A stretch of DNA of 64,000 bases, from positions 62,001 through 126,000 of the forward strand of contig DDLX01000026.1 in assembly GCA_002340355.1 (NCBI GenBank), given 5' to 3'. Below, piece after piece: positions 53,398 through 62,637 of the stretch (positions are counted from its first letter, which is position 1; each line of letters starts with the position of its first letter). A program made the translations under genes and the position numbers. Below the pieces are notes generated by a model that worked only from the letters and a program-made list of their open reading frames with translations, did no database searches and was not told where the DNA came from. This DNA comes from Cytophagales bacterium UBA2561 (lineage in GTDB: Bacteria; Bacteroidota; Bacteroidia; Cytophagales; Thermoflexibacteraceae).

Positions 53398-53610
53398 CTA
53401 AGCCTTCGTTACTTCGTCTTTTGCACGAAGCTTTACCGTCAATTCGGTTTTAAGTCGAGCAATTAGTCGCCGTGCATTTCGGATTACCATTGGGTTCTCA
53501 ATCGGTGAAACAGCATGCGAAAAGCGTAGTTTTTGCAAACTTACTTGTTGTTCAACAATCGCATCTTCTAATTCCTCAACCGACAAGGCTCTGATTTCGT
53601 CATTTTTCAT
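53398..53610 (-). CDS. rpmC: 50S ribosomal protein L29
   Basis: L29 flanks the exit tunnel. The 70-residue helical-hairpin protein reads MKNDEIRALSVEELEDAIVE then QQVSLQKLRFSHAVSPIENP and RNARRLIARLKTEL. It lies 30 bases after rplP. Confidence 0.97.
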   Translation of the reverse strand: MKNDEIRALSVEELEDAIVEQQVSLQKLRFSHAVSPIENPMVIRNARRLIARLKTELTVKLRAKDEVTKA

Positions 53611-53640
53611 TGCTAAAACTATTTAAAATAGCACTTAAAA

Positions 53641-54060
53641 TTAACCGACATAATCGGGACGTACGACAAACTTGGTGCTAATAGGTAGTTTTTGTGCTGC
53701 CAATCGAAGGGCTTCTTTTGCTATCTTAGTGCTAACCCCTTCAATTTCAAATAAAATTGTACCAGGCTTAACTGTAGCTACCCAATACTCAGGCGCACCT
53801 TTACCTTTCCCCATCCGTACTTCAGCAGGTTTTTTCGTAACAGGCTTATCTGGGAAAATTTTAATCCAGACTTGTCCTTCCCGCTTCATGTACCGTGTCA
53901 TCGCAATCCGTGCCGATTCGATTTGACGGGATGTAATCCAGCCTGCTTCCAAAGACTTCACCCCAAAATCACCAAACGCAATGCGGTGACCACGCTGGGC
54001 GATACCTCGAACTCGACCTTTTTGCCGTTTTCTAAATTTCGTTCTTTTCGGTTGTAACAT
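53641..54060 (-). CDS. rplP: 50S ribosomal protein L16
   Basis: L16 lies near the A-site tRNA and is needed for 50S activity. The 139-residue protein starts MLQPKRTKFRKRQKGRVRGI and has GDFGVKSLEAGWITSRQIES, GQVWIKIFPDKPVTKKPAEV and RMGKGKGAPEYWVATVKPGT. It is the first gene of the cluster here: rpsC, which normally precedes it, is absent, and a 751-base gap then a plus-strand gene follow. Confidence 0.98.
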   Translation of the reverse strand: MLQPKRTKFRKRQKGRVRGIAQRGHRIAFGDFGVKSLEAGWITSRQIESARIAMTRYMKREGQVWIKIFPDKPVTKKPAEVRMGKGKGAPEYWVATVKPGTILFEIEGVSTKIAKEALRLAAQKLPISTKFVVRPDYVG

Positions 54061-54272
54061 GACCCTTTATTCGTTTACCCTCACTTTCCTTAGAGCCACT
54101 CCCAACCGTTTAAACTTTTTAATTTTTAAACACAAAGAAGAACTCCTCACAAAGAGGGAAATTTATATAATAACCTATAATTAACAGGCTATCAAACCGT
54201 TATTTTTCGATATAGAAAGTATGGGACTTTCAACCGTGTCTAAACGGATGCAGTTTCCCGTGTTTGGGAGTG

Positions 54273-54303
54273 CAAAGGTAAGTATTCTATTTGAAATTTC
54301 AAA
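54273..54303 (-). promoter_or_regulatory. Strong Bacteroidota promoter of the ribosomal protein cluster
   Basis: On the minus strand TTTG (54303-54300), exactly 19 bases, then TACCTTTG (54280-54273), a full match to TTTG-N19-TAnnTTTG. The start should be near 54266, giving a leader of about 205 bases before rplP, long enough to hold a regulatory structure. Confidence 0.75.
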
Positions 54304-54308
54304 TAGAA
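54285..54308. repeat. Perfect 24-bp palindrome overlapping the ribosomal promoter
   Basis: TTCTATTTGAAA followed by TTTCAAATAGAA, with no spacer or mismatch. It covers the -33 element and most of the spacer of the ribosomal promoter, so a dimeric DNA-binding protein here could control the cluster. Confidence 0.75.
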
Positions 54309-54811
54309 CTGACTTTTTTTCTGATTATTTCTGACATACTATACTTTAGCTATGATTTACTATTTGGAAAGTTAAACTTTAGTAAGAAAAATTAGTCATT
54401 TATTTAACTTTAACAATCGTCAATTTTAAGTCATGGGAATTTATCTACCCAAAATCCAGTTATTCCATTCGGTAAATCAGATAAAAAAGTCCACTTTCGT
54501 AAAAGTGAAACCGTTTGAGTTTTCATGCGTTTCAAATAGCGAGATATTACCAAAAAATTTTTGCTAATTGTCCTTCAAATGTTACAATTATTCGGTTTTT
54601 GAGCGTTTAGGAAATATATATCGATTAGATTTTTTTAACAGATAGATTTACTCATTTTCACAGAAATTAATCCTGTAAACTGCAAATGGCTCAGAACTAT
54701 ACTCTTGTTCAACAAAAACTTCCAGCAGCTAATATTTTATCCATCTTTCGGGACTCTGCCTCCCACCTTTTTTTGGTACTCCTAACGCTTGCATACACAA
54801 CAAAATAAACT

Positions 54812-56017
54812 ATGAGAATCGGAATCGTCATTAATTCCTCATGGAATATCCATAATTTTAGAATGGGATTAATTGAGTCATTTATTCAAAGTGGACACCA
54901 AGTCGTAGCAATTGCCCCTGATGATGGTTACGCCTCTACACTCAAAGAAAAAGGCTGTGAATTTCATGAATTAGATCTTGACTGTAAAGGGTCAAATCCT
55001 TTGCACGATATGTTGTTAATCAAGCAATTAGTGAAAATATATCGTCAAGCTCGCCCCGATGTCGTTTTGCATTATACTATTAAGCCTAATATTTATGGTG
55101 CAATTGCCGCTCGTTGGTTAAATATTCCAGCTATCAATAATGTTACGGGGTTGGGAACAGTATTTTTGCGTGAAAATATGACTGCAAAAGTCGCCAAAGC
55201 CCTCTATAAATTTGCCTTCCAATTTCCACACACAGTATTTTTTCAAAATAAAGATGACCGTCAATTATTCATTCGTAAACAATTGGTCAATTCACAAATC
55301 ACCGATTTATTACCTGGTTCAGGGGTGGATTTAGAACGATTTCAGCCCACTTCAAAACCATCTCGGAATGCTATATTTACATTTTTAGTGATTGCAAGAG
55401 TACTCTATGACAAGGGGATTTTAGAATATATTGAAGCCATTCGATTACTACGCAAGCAAGGTATTAAGGCTAAGTTCCAATTACTCGGAAAAATTGAAAC
55501 CGATAGAAATTTAGGGATTCCTCGCCAACAAGTTCAGGAGTGGGAAGATGAAGGACTCATTGAATATTTAGGGATGACCGAAGATGTACGTCCTGTTATT
55601 CAGCAGGCTGATTGTGTGGTACTTCCCTCCTATCGAGAAGGAACACCTCGTACTTTGTTGGAAGCTGCAGGCATGGGAAAACCAATTATTGCCACTGATG
55701 TTGCGGGTTGCCGAGAGACTGTAGAACATGGCTTTAATGGTTGGCTTTGTGAGGTCAGAAACCCACAAGATTTAGCTATTAAAATGAAAAAAATGTTTGT
55801 TATGAATGAGCGAAATTTGCGAATCATGGGGGCAAATAGTCGCAAACTTGCCGTTACCAAATTTGACGAACGTATTGTTATACAAAAATATGAACGTGCT
55901 GTAAACCGAATTGCAGAACGCAAAGGAACAAGCCTTCCTTTTCCTGTTTCCACTCCTACTTTTACCGAACAAAAACCCATTCCAATTTATGCTTACGCTA
56001 GAAACGGTACGCCCTGA
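54812..56017 (+). CDS. Glycosyltransferase family 4 (capsule/polysaccharide type)
   Basis: A 401-residue GT-B fold enzyme. The N-terminal lobe (SSWNIHNFRMGLIESFIQSG; DVVLHYTIKPNIYGAIAARW; VTGLGTVF) and the C-terminal lobe with VVLPSYREGTPRTLLEAAGM then GKPIIATDVAGCRE resemble CapM/PglA-like transferases that add a sugar to an undecaprenyl-linked carrier. The EGTPRTLLEAA block carries the family's donor-binding Glu-x7-Glu. No signal peptide; peripheral at the membrane is expected. It stands alone rather than in a polysaccharide operon and ends at a terminator. Confidence 0.9.
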   Translation: MRIGIVINSSWNIHNFRMGLIESFIQSGHQVVAIAPDDGYASTLKEKGCEFHELDLDCKGSNPLHDMLLIKQLVKIYRQARPDVVLHYTIKPNIYGAIAARWLNIPAINNVTGLGTVFLRENMTAKVAKALYKFAFQFPHTVFFQNKDDRQLFIRKQLVNSQITDLLPGSGVDLERFQPTSKPSRNAIFTFLVIARVLYDKGILEYIEAIRLLRKQGIKAKFQLLGKIETDRNLGIPRQQVQEWEDEGLIEYLGMTEDVRPVIQQADCVVLPSYREGTPRTLLEAAGMGKPIIATDVAGCRETVEHGFNGWLCEVRNPQDLAIKMKKMFVMNERNLRIMGANSRKLAVTKFDERIVIQKYERAVNRIAERKGTSLPFPVSTPTFTEQKPIPIYAYARNGTP

Positions 56018-56118
56018 ATAGCTCCACGAAGGCGTTATTATGAGCTGAGTATCACTGCATTATTGCTCATTCAATTTTTATGACTGACTTTCCTCTAAGA
56101 AAACTCACGGATAAACCA

Positions 56119-56153
56119 AAGGCACAAAATTTAACTTTGTGCCTTATTTTTTT
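56119..56153 (+). terminator. Terminator of the glycosyltransferase gene
   Basis: AAGGCACAAA (56119-56128) pairs with TTTGTGCCTT (56136-56145), followed by A and a T run. Confidence 0.85.
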
Positions 56154-56394
56154 ACCTTGTAGTTTTCAAAAAAAGGGAAATTAAAATTTGTGAAAAAGAT
56201 GCTCAAACATACCTTTCTCTTTTGGTTACTCGTCATATTAATCAGTTTCAGCACTAAACATTTGATGCTACTCACACCAATCCAGCAAAAAGTAACCTCT
56301 AAGAAAAGATTTTGACAAATTTTTATTTGCCAATATGAACTGGTGTCTCCATAGGTAAACAAGATAACTCATTTTTGGTCATTCTCAAGCAAAT
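56154..56394. other. Intergenic stretch before the TPR regulator
   Basis: AT-rich; with the terminator it makes up a 377-base gap. No gene seen; it should carry the promoter of the TPR regulator. Confidence 0.4.
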
Positions 56395-58218
56395 ATGAAA
56401 CAATTTATAATATTACTCTTTTTAGCAAATTATTGGATTTTTAACGCATTTGCTCAATCCCAAACGAAAGATAGTTTATTTCATACCTTAAAACACAGTC
56501 ATGACTCCTTAAAGGGAAAAATCTATGCAAAACTGGCATGGGAATATCGTTTTACAAACCCTGACTCAACAATTCTTTTTGTTCAAAAAGGATTAGAATA
56601 TAAAAATAATTCAGATACGAAAGTAAGCTTATACAAAACCCTTGGCATTGCTTATACCATCAAAACCAATTATCCGAAAGCCATTGAATTATTTAAAAAA
56701 AGCCTGAAAATCAGTCAAGAAACAAACAATTTGAAAGCACAAGCACACTCTGAAACTAATATCGGAGTGGTGTATTATTATCAAGGAGATTATGCTACTT
56801 GTCAAGATTATTATTTTAAAGCCTTAATAACTTTAGAGAAATTAGGCGATGCTCGAGGAATTACGACTTGTCTTCAAAATATTGGAAGTGTTTATGTCAA
56901 ACTCTCAAAATATGACAAAGCCTTAAATTATTATCAAGAAGCTCTCCGTAAACATGATGAATATCAAGGTACACCAAACGACCGTGCCACCATTATCCAA
57001 AATATTGCCATGATTTATGCAGACAATGAATTAGATAGTGCGCTAATTTATTATGAACAAGCCGAAAAAATATTTATCGAAACCAAAAATTATCGGAACT
57101 TAGGAGGAACGAATACAAATCAGGGAAAATTGTATATTCGCTTGAAAAAACATAAGAAAGCAATGGAATACTTCCGTGCTGCAGTCAAATATCAGCAAAA
57201 AATTGGTAATAATAAAGGAGAATTAAATACACTTTCAGCAATTTCTCAACTTTATATGGATATTGAAAAGTATGACAGTGCCTTATTTTATTCACAAAAA
57301 GCCCATACTAAAGCCAAATCACTCAAAACCCAGCGAAAACTTTTTGAAGTCAATCAACGGTTGGTTCAGGTTTATGAACAGCTTGGAAATTATCGACTGG
57401 CATTGCAATACCAAAAAGAAAATGAAATCTTACAGGATTCGCTTTACGGATTGGATATGCAAAAACACATCTCAGAACTTGAAGCTAAATATCACACCCA
57501 AAAGAAAGAACAAGAAATTCAATTATTGAATAAAGATATTCTAATTAAACAACAAAAAAACCAAGCCCAAACACTTTATATCGTACTGTTAATAAGTATA
57601 TTAGTAGCCTTAGCAGTTTTCGTATTTTTTTTATTGAACCGAATTCGATATAAAAGGAAATTACTTTTGCAACGACAACAACTTCATGAGAAAGAAAAAA
57701 ATGAACAAGCCCTTTTAGTTAAACAATCGCAACTAGAACAAGAAAAAGAAGCCGCTGAACGAAAAAGAAAAGAAACCGAAAATTTGAAATTAAAACAGGA
57801 AATTGAGTATAAGAATCGAGAATTATTATCCATGACAATGAACATGAGCGATAAAAATAAAGCCTTGAATGAAGTCCTGCAACACCTAAAAGAAAGCCCT
57901 GAAATTTCTATCAAAAAGATTCAATCTGTTATCAATGATAATCTCAATTTGGATGCGGATTGGGAAAAATTACAACTGCATTTTAACGAAGTTCATCCTC
58001 ATTTTTTTGAAACACTTCGGGAATTACACCCAAAAATTACATCTCTAGAATTGAAGCATTGTGCTTATTTAAAAATTGATTTATCCATAAAAGAGATTGC
58101 TCGTCTTCTGAATATTTCGCCCAAAAGTGTACAAATGGCACATTATCGTTTGAAGAAAAAAATGCAGTTAGCACCTGATTTAACCCTCTCAAATTACTTA
58201 CACAGTCTCAAGAATTAA
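56395..58218 (+). CDS. TPR sensor protein with membrane helix, coiled coil and LuxR-like HTH
   Basis: A 607-residue regulator of a type frequent in Bacteroidota. A Sec signal (MKQFIILLFLANYWIFNAFA) is followed by about eight TPR units in the periplasm (residues 25-370; for example NNLKAQAHSETNIGVVYYYQ). A membrane helix lies at about 397-418 (YIVLLISILVALAVFVFFLL), then a long charged coiled coil (420-490) and a C-terminal helix-turn-helix (about 550-600) with LELKHCAYLKIDLSIKEIAR and LLNISPKSVQMAHYRLKKKM. It probably senses an envelope signal and binds DNA from the membrane, or oligomerises; the targets are not shown. Confidence 0.8.
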   Translation: MKQFIILLFLANYWIFNAFAQSQTKDSLFHTLKHSHDSLKGKIYAKLAWEYRFTNPDSTILFVQKGLEYKNNSDTKVSLYKTLGIAYTIKTNYPKAIELFKKSLKISQETNNLKAQAHSETNIGVVYYYQGDYATCQDYYFKALITLEKLGDARGITTCLQNIGSVYVKLSKYDKALNYYQEALRKHDEYQGTPNDRATIIQNIAMIYADNELDSALIYYEQAEKIFIETKNYRNLGGTNTNQGKLYIRLKKHKKAMEYFRAAVKYQQKIGNNKGELNTLSAISQLYMDIEKYDSALFYSQKAHTKAKSLKTQRKLFEVNQRLVQVYEQLGNYRLALQYQKENEILQDSLYGLDMQKHISELEAKYHTQKKEQEIQLLNKDILIKQQKNQAQTLYIVLLISILVALAVFVFFLLNRIRYKRKLLLQRQQLHEKEKNEQALLVKQSQLEQEKEAAERKRKETENLKLKQEIEYKNRELLSMTMNMSDKNKALNEVLQHLKESPEISIKKIQSVINDNLNLDADWEKLQLHFNEVHPHFFETLRELHPKITSLELKHCAYLKIDLSIKEIARLLNISPKSVQMAHYRLKKKMQLAPDLTLSNYLHSLKN

Positions 58219-58497
58219 ATCAGAAAAAATACCCAAAGCTACTCCAAAAAAGGTGTGTTTTTACATAAAAAACTTGTTTAATAAATTATAATTTACTGAT
58301 TTGCAATAATTTTATGTCGAAAGGTCAATGAATACCAAATATCTTCTATTATTTAGGTTGTAAAAATATTTTGAGAAGCCCTAGCAACTAAAAAACGATT
58401 TTGATTTACTAAGAAATAATCATACATTTAGTTTGATAAGAAGACATTAGGAACAATTTATAAATATGACAACAAGTTTTACCAATTTTCATTAGAT
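58219..58497. other. Intergenic sequence before a decayed gene
   Basis: AT-rich with no convincing frame or hairpin; possibly older debris of the gene remnant that follows. Confidence 0.35.
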
Positions 58498-58870
58498 GAA
58501 TAAAACCACATCATGTATGCCGTAACCAATAAAAATACAAGCATATAAGAAGATGAGGATTTCCGACAATTTTTATTTTTACTCAAACGATTAATTGAGT
58601 AGAACTCAGTAAAGTATGTTTTAACAGGTGTGCGAAATCTGAAAGACACTATGATACCTGCTTCTGTATCAATCGACTTTGGAACATATTGCTATTCCAT
58701 TGACGCTATCTTCAGGATATTCATACATTTGTTGCTCACCCTGAGGATGGATCTTTTTTGAAGCCTTAATCATAGAGCTATTTACCCATGACAATCATAC
58801 AGGAATTGTTCCGACTCAATATTTTATTGATGTGAATGATACTCTTAAACGATTGTTGGCTGACAACTAA
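58498..58870 (+). pseudogene. Decayed gene, ATPase-like fragments in three frames
   Basis: Protein-like pieces occur in order but in different frames: EDEDFRQFLFLLKRLIE, then YVLTGVRNLKDTMIPASVSI, then TFVAHPEDGSF, and finally ALIIELFTHDNHTGIVPTQY followed by FIDVNDTLKRLLADN and TAA at 58868-58870. Restoring a T in the run near 58751-58756 joins the last two as GSFFEALIIELF. The first pieces resemble the end of a P-loop ATPase domain and the last a small winged-helix-like end, but the family is not certain. It is clearly a former gene broken by stops and frameshifts. Confidence 0.55.
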
Positions 58871-59102
58871 ATTATATACCACTTTCTAAAGAACTTATAT
58901 CCTTAAAAGATTTTCATATATAACAATTTTACATTTAAATAGATATATACACGTTTAAAATATTGATTCATAAGATTAGACATTTTTTATACTAAACTCA
59001 TTAGGTTTTGGAGACCTAACAAGTCCAAAATCAATGATTGAATTAAAACCTAACCAGTCAGTTCTACATAAAATTCAACTTTCAGATGAAGTTTATGTTG
59101 GT

Positions 59103-60524
59103 TTATAAATGATTCCTATCAAAAATCATCTGAATATCAGGGGTTTTCTCAGAGGTTTTCGCATTTTTTAGGTCAATTTCATAGTAATATTTTTTAGATC
59201 CATTCGTAGTCGCATCATCACCATATCCAAAAACAATCAACTGGTCAATATCTGACTCAAGGATAACAAGATCTGATGTGATGAGATTCTGGCTACTTAG
59301 TTTTGGTAAGTCCATGATGTGCTTACTTTGAACTTCATCACCATCTAAAAATAGCTCCCAAAGTGTCTTTTTAGGATTATCGATATGCGTATTTTGGTTC
59401 GTAATCACATAGATTTTATCCGTACTCGTGGCTACTAAATAAGAATCTACGTTAATGGTTTCAGCAATTATCCCTTCGGTTTTTTTATCGGTGGCGATAT
59501 CGTAAGCGACCAACTTGAGCTGATAATCAAAAATCCCTCTCGTTACATTCATGAAATCAATAAACCCTTTTGGGTTCTTCGATTTGTGTGTACTCCAGAG
59601 CCTGCCCTTAGCATCCAAGACAAAATCCTTACTATAATCGTCAAACTCAAGTAATTCTGTCGCCTCTAAGGTATTCATATTCGTAACTTTATGAAATCCA
59701 TTGACCAGAGAATTATAATAAAGCTCGCCTGCACTGGTGGCAAAAAATTGTTTGATTTGGGCATCTATCTTTTGAAGTGTTTGGGCTTCAGGGTCAATGA
59801 TATATGCCTTATTGGTAGGTTGATTAAACTGATTGATATCCGATATATTCGTATAATAAACCTTTCCATTCAATAGGGCGTACCGACCAGACAATATGTT
59901 TGCTTTCTCCAAATTTTCTTCTTTGAGTATCTTCAATTTTAAATCGGTATAATATAATTGCGCTCCTGAACCATCTGATTTATTCACAAACAATAAATAT
60001 CCTGTTTGATGAGGAATAATATCATGGAGGGATACATTTTCGAGTTTCCGTCCTGCATTATTTTTCTGAAATACTTGCGTTTCAATCGTTCCCGAGCGAT
60101 GTCTAAAATCCAACTCATCAATCGTAAACACATCAGTATTTTTCAAAATAAAAATTCCATCAGGATATGGATTCTCTGCCGTGGGCGTAACCGTTTCCCT
60201 TGTAACTTTAACGATGTATGTTTTTTTGGTAGTCCCATCTTGTGCCGTTACGGTAAAGGTTTTTGGCTGACTATAATCCGCACTTAGTTTAGGATTAGGG
60301 CTAATGGTAGCACCCGTGGAAATCGTGGCGTTCGCTGATAAATTAGTCAAGTCAGTACCCTGAGGCAAGGTAATGGCAATCTCATCGCCTGTAATTACGC
60401 CTTTGGCTACATTTATCTCAAAGTTTGTGATTTCCGTTTGATTGCTCAGTATTTCTTCCTCCTCTTTTTTGCAGGCAAAAACAAGTGGTACAAGTAACAA
60501 AATCATTAAAATATTGAATTTCAT
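59103..60524 (-). CDS. Predicted lipoprotein with N-terminal Ig-like domain (DUF5018-like)
   Basis: A 473-residue protein with a lipoprotein leader and lipobox VFAC (C18), followed by KKEEEE. Residues about 30-115 form a beta-sandwich like DUF5018/Ig-like repeats (KTFTVTAQDGTTKKTYIVKV), which often act as surface spacers. The remaining 350 residues look like a beta-propeller-type body with repeated strands (GRYALLNGKVYYTNIS; DFVLDAKGRLWSTH), but no enzyme motif is seen. It probably sits on the outer surface. The upstream gene is divergent. Confidence 0.65.
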   Translation of the reverse strand: MKFNILMILLLVPLVFACKKEEEEILSNQTEITNFEINVAKGVITGDEIAITLPQGTDLTNLSANATISTGATISPNPKLSADYSQPKTFTVTAQDGTTKKTYIVKVTRETVTPTAENPYPDGIFILKNTDVFTIDELDFRHRSGTIETQVFQKNNAGRKLENVSLHDIIPHQTGYLLFVNKSDGSGAQLYYTDLKLKILKEENLEKANILSGRYALLNGKVYYTNISDINQFNQPTNKAYIIDPEAQTLQKIDAQIKQFFATSAGELYYNSLVNGFHKVTNMNTLEATELLEFDDYSKDFVLDAKGRLWSTHKSKNPKGFIDFMNVTRGIFDYQLKLVAYDIATDKKTEGIIAETINVDSYLVATSTDKIYVITNQNTHIDNPKKTLWELFLDGDEVQSKHIMDLPKLSSQNLITSDLVILESDIDQLIVFGYGDDATTNGSKKYYYEIDLKNAKTSEKTPDIQMIFDRNHL

Positions 60525-60934
60525 CGTTTTGTAAACGTTATTTGTGAAACATCTGTGTCAAGAACAGACATAAACTCTGCTGGTGGGGTTGCCTATGGAG
60601 CATTAAATTTTTTCAAAGTTTAATAGGGCTTTCGCTTGAATTTTTTTGTGAAAAATAATAGATTTTGGAATGTGCCATCACGAACAAATATCACCGCCAT
60701 TTTTCATCATAGAAATACCCAGTTTTAAAATCATAATAAAGGAATATAAAACTATGATAAACAATAATTTATAATTATGTAGAGTGTTTGTAGAGCCTCT
60801 TGTAGAAGGTTTGTAACCCTCAAAAACTTGTCCTTTCCTTTCTGTCTCTCCAATTTTGTCTCACCTTCTTTCTTACCTGAATTTTTCATTTAACATCATA
60901 AAATCATATTTGATTAACTACTAAAATAAGCATT
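60525..60934. other. 410-base divergent intergenic region
   Basis: Should hold promoters for both flanking genes. No RNA gene, repeat or clear promoter pair recognised. Confidence 0.4.
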
Positions 60935-62464
60935 ATGAATTTTCATTTAAAGGTTGTATTATTAGTTGGTCTCCTTATCGGAGCAACTCATATTGACTCG
61001 TATGGTCAATTCAATAAGCTGAAGGAAAAAGCCAAAAAAGCCACTCAAGGCATCACGAAAAAAAAGAACCAATCAGACGATGGAGGCAAGAAAAAGTCCA
61101 AAAAAGGTGGTGGCGGATTACTTGCCAGATTTAGCCCAGAATACCGACAATTCATTGACGATAAAAATGATTTGTTACAACAACTTATCCACAATCCTAC
61201 TTCTGTTGAACTTGCCAAAAAGTTAGATTATCCGAATACTTATAAAACATTAGTACAAAAAGGAAACCCTGGGAGTGGAAGTTCGGGCAAGGATTATTCT
61301 TACTGGTACAAAACGCTTCGTAGCTTTCAAGAAAACGGACAGTATAAATCAGATAATTTTTTACAGACAAGTATAGAACATGCCGACAGAGCTTATAATA
61401 CTGCGTACGAAGCAAAGGGAAAAAACCAGCAAGGTACTGCGGTTAAGTATATGAAGGAAGCCAAGCAATATATGGAAGTTTTAATACTTCTTTTACCTAA
61501 TAATCCACAAGTTCAAAAAGCCAACAAATATATCTCAGCAGGATATGAAGAAGTTTATATCAACCATATGAAAGATGTCATTACGAGTGATTTTCATGAA
61601 CAAAATGTTGGGAAAGTATTATTTTCTAAAGAACCAATTATAATTGGCAAAGAAAAACCTGAGCAATTCGTAACAGAATTCGGTTCTAGTGACAAGGTAT
61701 ATGCTGTAGCTTATTTTGATGCCAAAATTATTGAACTGGCTTACTATAAAGGAACAGCAGGTTTTCGTTTTCAAGTCAATGATTCTTGGAAAGAGTTTGA
61801 GTACCATATTTATCCCGAATATTACGAAAAAGCCTACACTTTAATCGAAATTATGCCCGACCCTAATAAGTCTATGCACATTAGTAATGCGATGGATTGG
61901 TTTGGAGTACTGGGTTCGCTTTCCCCTCGAGAACATACGATTACAAATCTTGAATTTAAGGTTTCCGATAGAACTTTAGCAACTTGTGGAAATATTACTC
62001 TAAAATGGACAGGAGCAAACTCCCAGAAAATCAAGGCAAATGCCGAGTTAGCGGTCAAAAATGCTGAAGAAAATTATTCCAAAAAACGCCCATTGCCTGA
62101 GCAATTTTCACGAGAAGTAGAACATTTCAAAGACCCTCGAATGAACCATGCGAATATTCGTAAATTATTTATGGCACGAGAAAAAAATTGTGCCAGTATA
62201 TTTCGAGTACATACTGACGTTCGGGAAGATAAAAACGGTGGAGATGATTGGGAAATAGTTACGAATGATTATGATTTACCACTTGGTAAACGAGTAAATG
62301 GGCTTATTTCAGTAACTTTTAAAGGTAAAGACGGACATTGTTATTATTCCGAATACCTCATTTTACACCAAAAATATTTGGGTGGTGGACGATACGGACC
62401 TGTTATTATGAGCGCACACGATGACCCTCAACGCATTACCTGCGATAAAGCACAAGGAAAGTAA
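60935..62464 (+). CDS. Predicted secreted protein, 509 aa, unknown function
   Basis: The protein has a Sec signal peptide (cut near YGQ, about residue 25) and then a lysine/glycine-rich low-complexity stretch (residues 28-60, including GGKKKSKKGGGG). A helical region of TPR-like character lies at about 65-210 (YMKEAKQYMEVLILLLPNNP), and a beta-rich C-terminal half has a few cysteines (C358, C412, C467, C504 by rough count). No family recognised. It is followed by a terminator hairpin. The basic stretch may contact the outer membrane or polysaccharide; that is a guess. Confidence 0.6.
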   Translation: MNFHLKVVLLVGLLIGATHIDSYGQFNKLKEKAKKATQGITKKKNQSDDGGKKKSKKGGGGLLARFSPEYRQFIDDKNDLLQQLIHNPTSVELAKKLDYPNTYKTLVQKGNPGSGSSGKDYSYWYKTLRSFQENGQYKSDNFLQTSIEHADRAYNTAYEAKGKNQQGTAVKYMKEAKQYMEVLILLLPNNPQVQKANKYISAGYEEVYINHMKDVITSDFHEQNVGKVLFSKEPIIIGKEKPEQFVTEFGSSDKVYAVAYFDAKIIELAYYKGTAGFRFQVNDSWKEFEYHIYPEYYEKAYTLIEIMPDPNKSMHISNAMDWFGVLGSLSPREHTITNLEFKVSDRTLATCGNITLKWTGANSQKIKANAELAVKNAEENYSKKRPLPEQFSREVEHFKDPRMNHANIRKLFMAREKNCASIFRVHTDVREDKNGGDDWEIVTNDYDLPLGKRVNGLISVTFKGKDGHCYYSEYLILHQKYLGGGRYGPVIMSAHDDPQRITCDKAQGK

Positions 62465-62482
62465 GATTTGACCTCATTATAA

Positions 62483-62520
62483 TAGACTTGCCAAGTTTCA
62501 AAAATTTGACAAGTCTAAAC
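62483..62520 (+). terminator. Terminator of the 60935-62464 gene
   Basis: TAGACTTG (62483-62490) pairs with CAAGTCTA (62510-62517), with further AT pairing inside. The T tail is poor, so some read-through is likely. Confidence 0.6.
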
Positions 62521-62637
62521 ATAAAATATTGATTATCAAAATCATATATTTAAAATTTTTCTATTATTGTCCCTTCCATTTTAAGAAGATGGAAGAGACT
62601 AGATCATTTATTTTTAATCCTAAAACTTCCAAAAATC

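Larger units (their letters stand above)
54061..54811. other. 751-base divergent intergenic region
   Basis: Separates the ribosomal cluster from the glycosyltransferase gene. It holds the ribosomal promoter (54273-54303), an untranslated leader of about 205 bases, and a 24-bp palindrome. I see no remnant of rpsC or other S10-operon genes. Confidence 0.6.

Noticed and set aside
54061..54300. Possible rpsC or rplV remnant upstream of rplP
   Set aside because: Reading the minus strand in all frames gives no S3 or L22 motif; the stretch is better explained as an untranslated leader.
56144..56362. Minus-strand 72-residue frame after the glycosyltransferase gene
   Set aside because: It begins in the intergenic region before another gene and runs through the terminator; no protein character.
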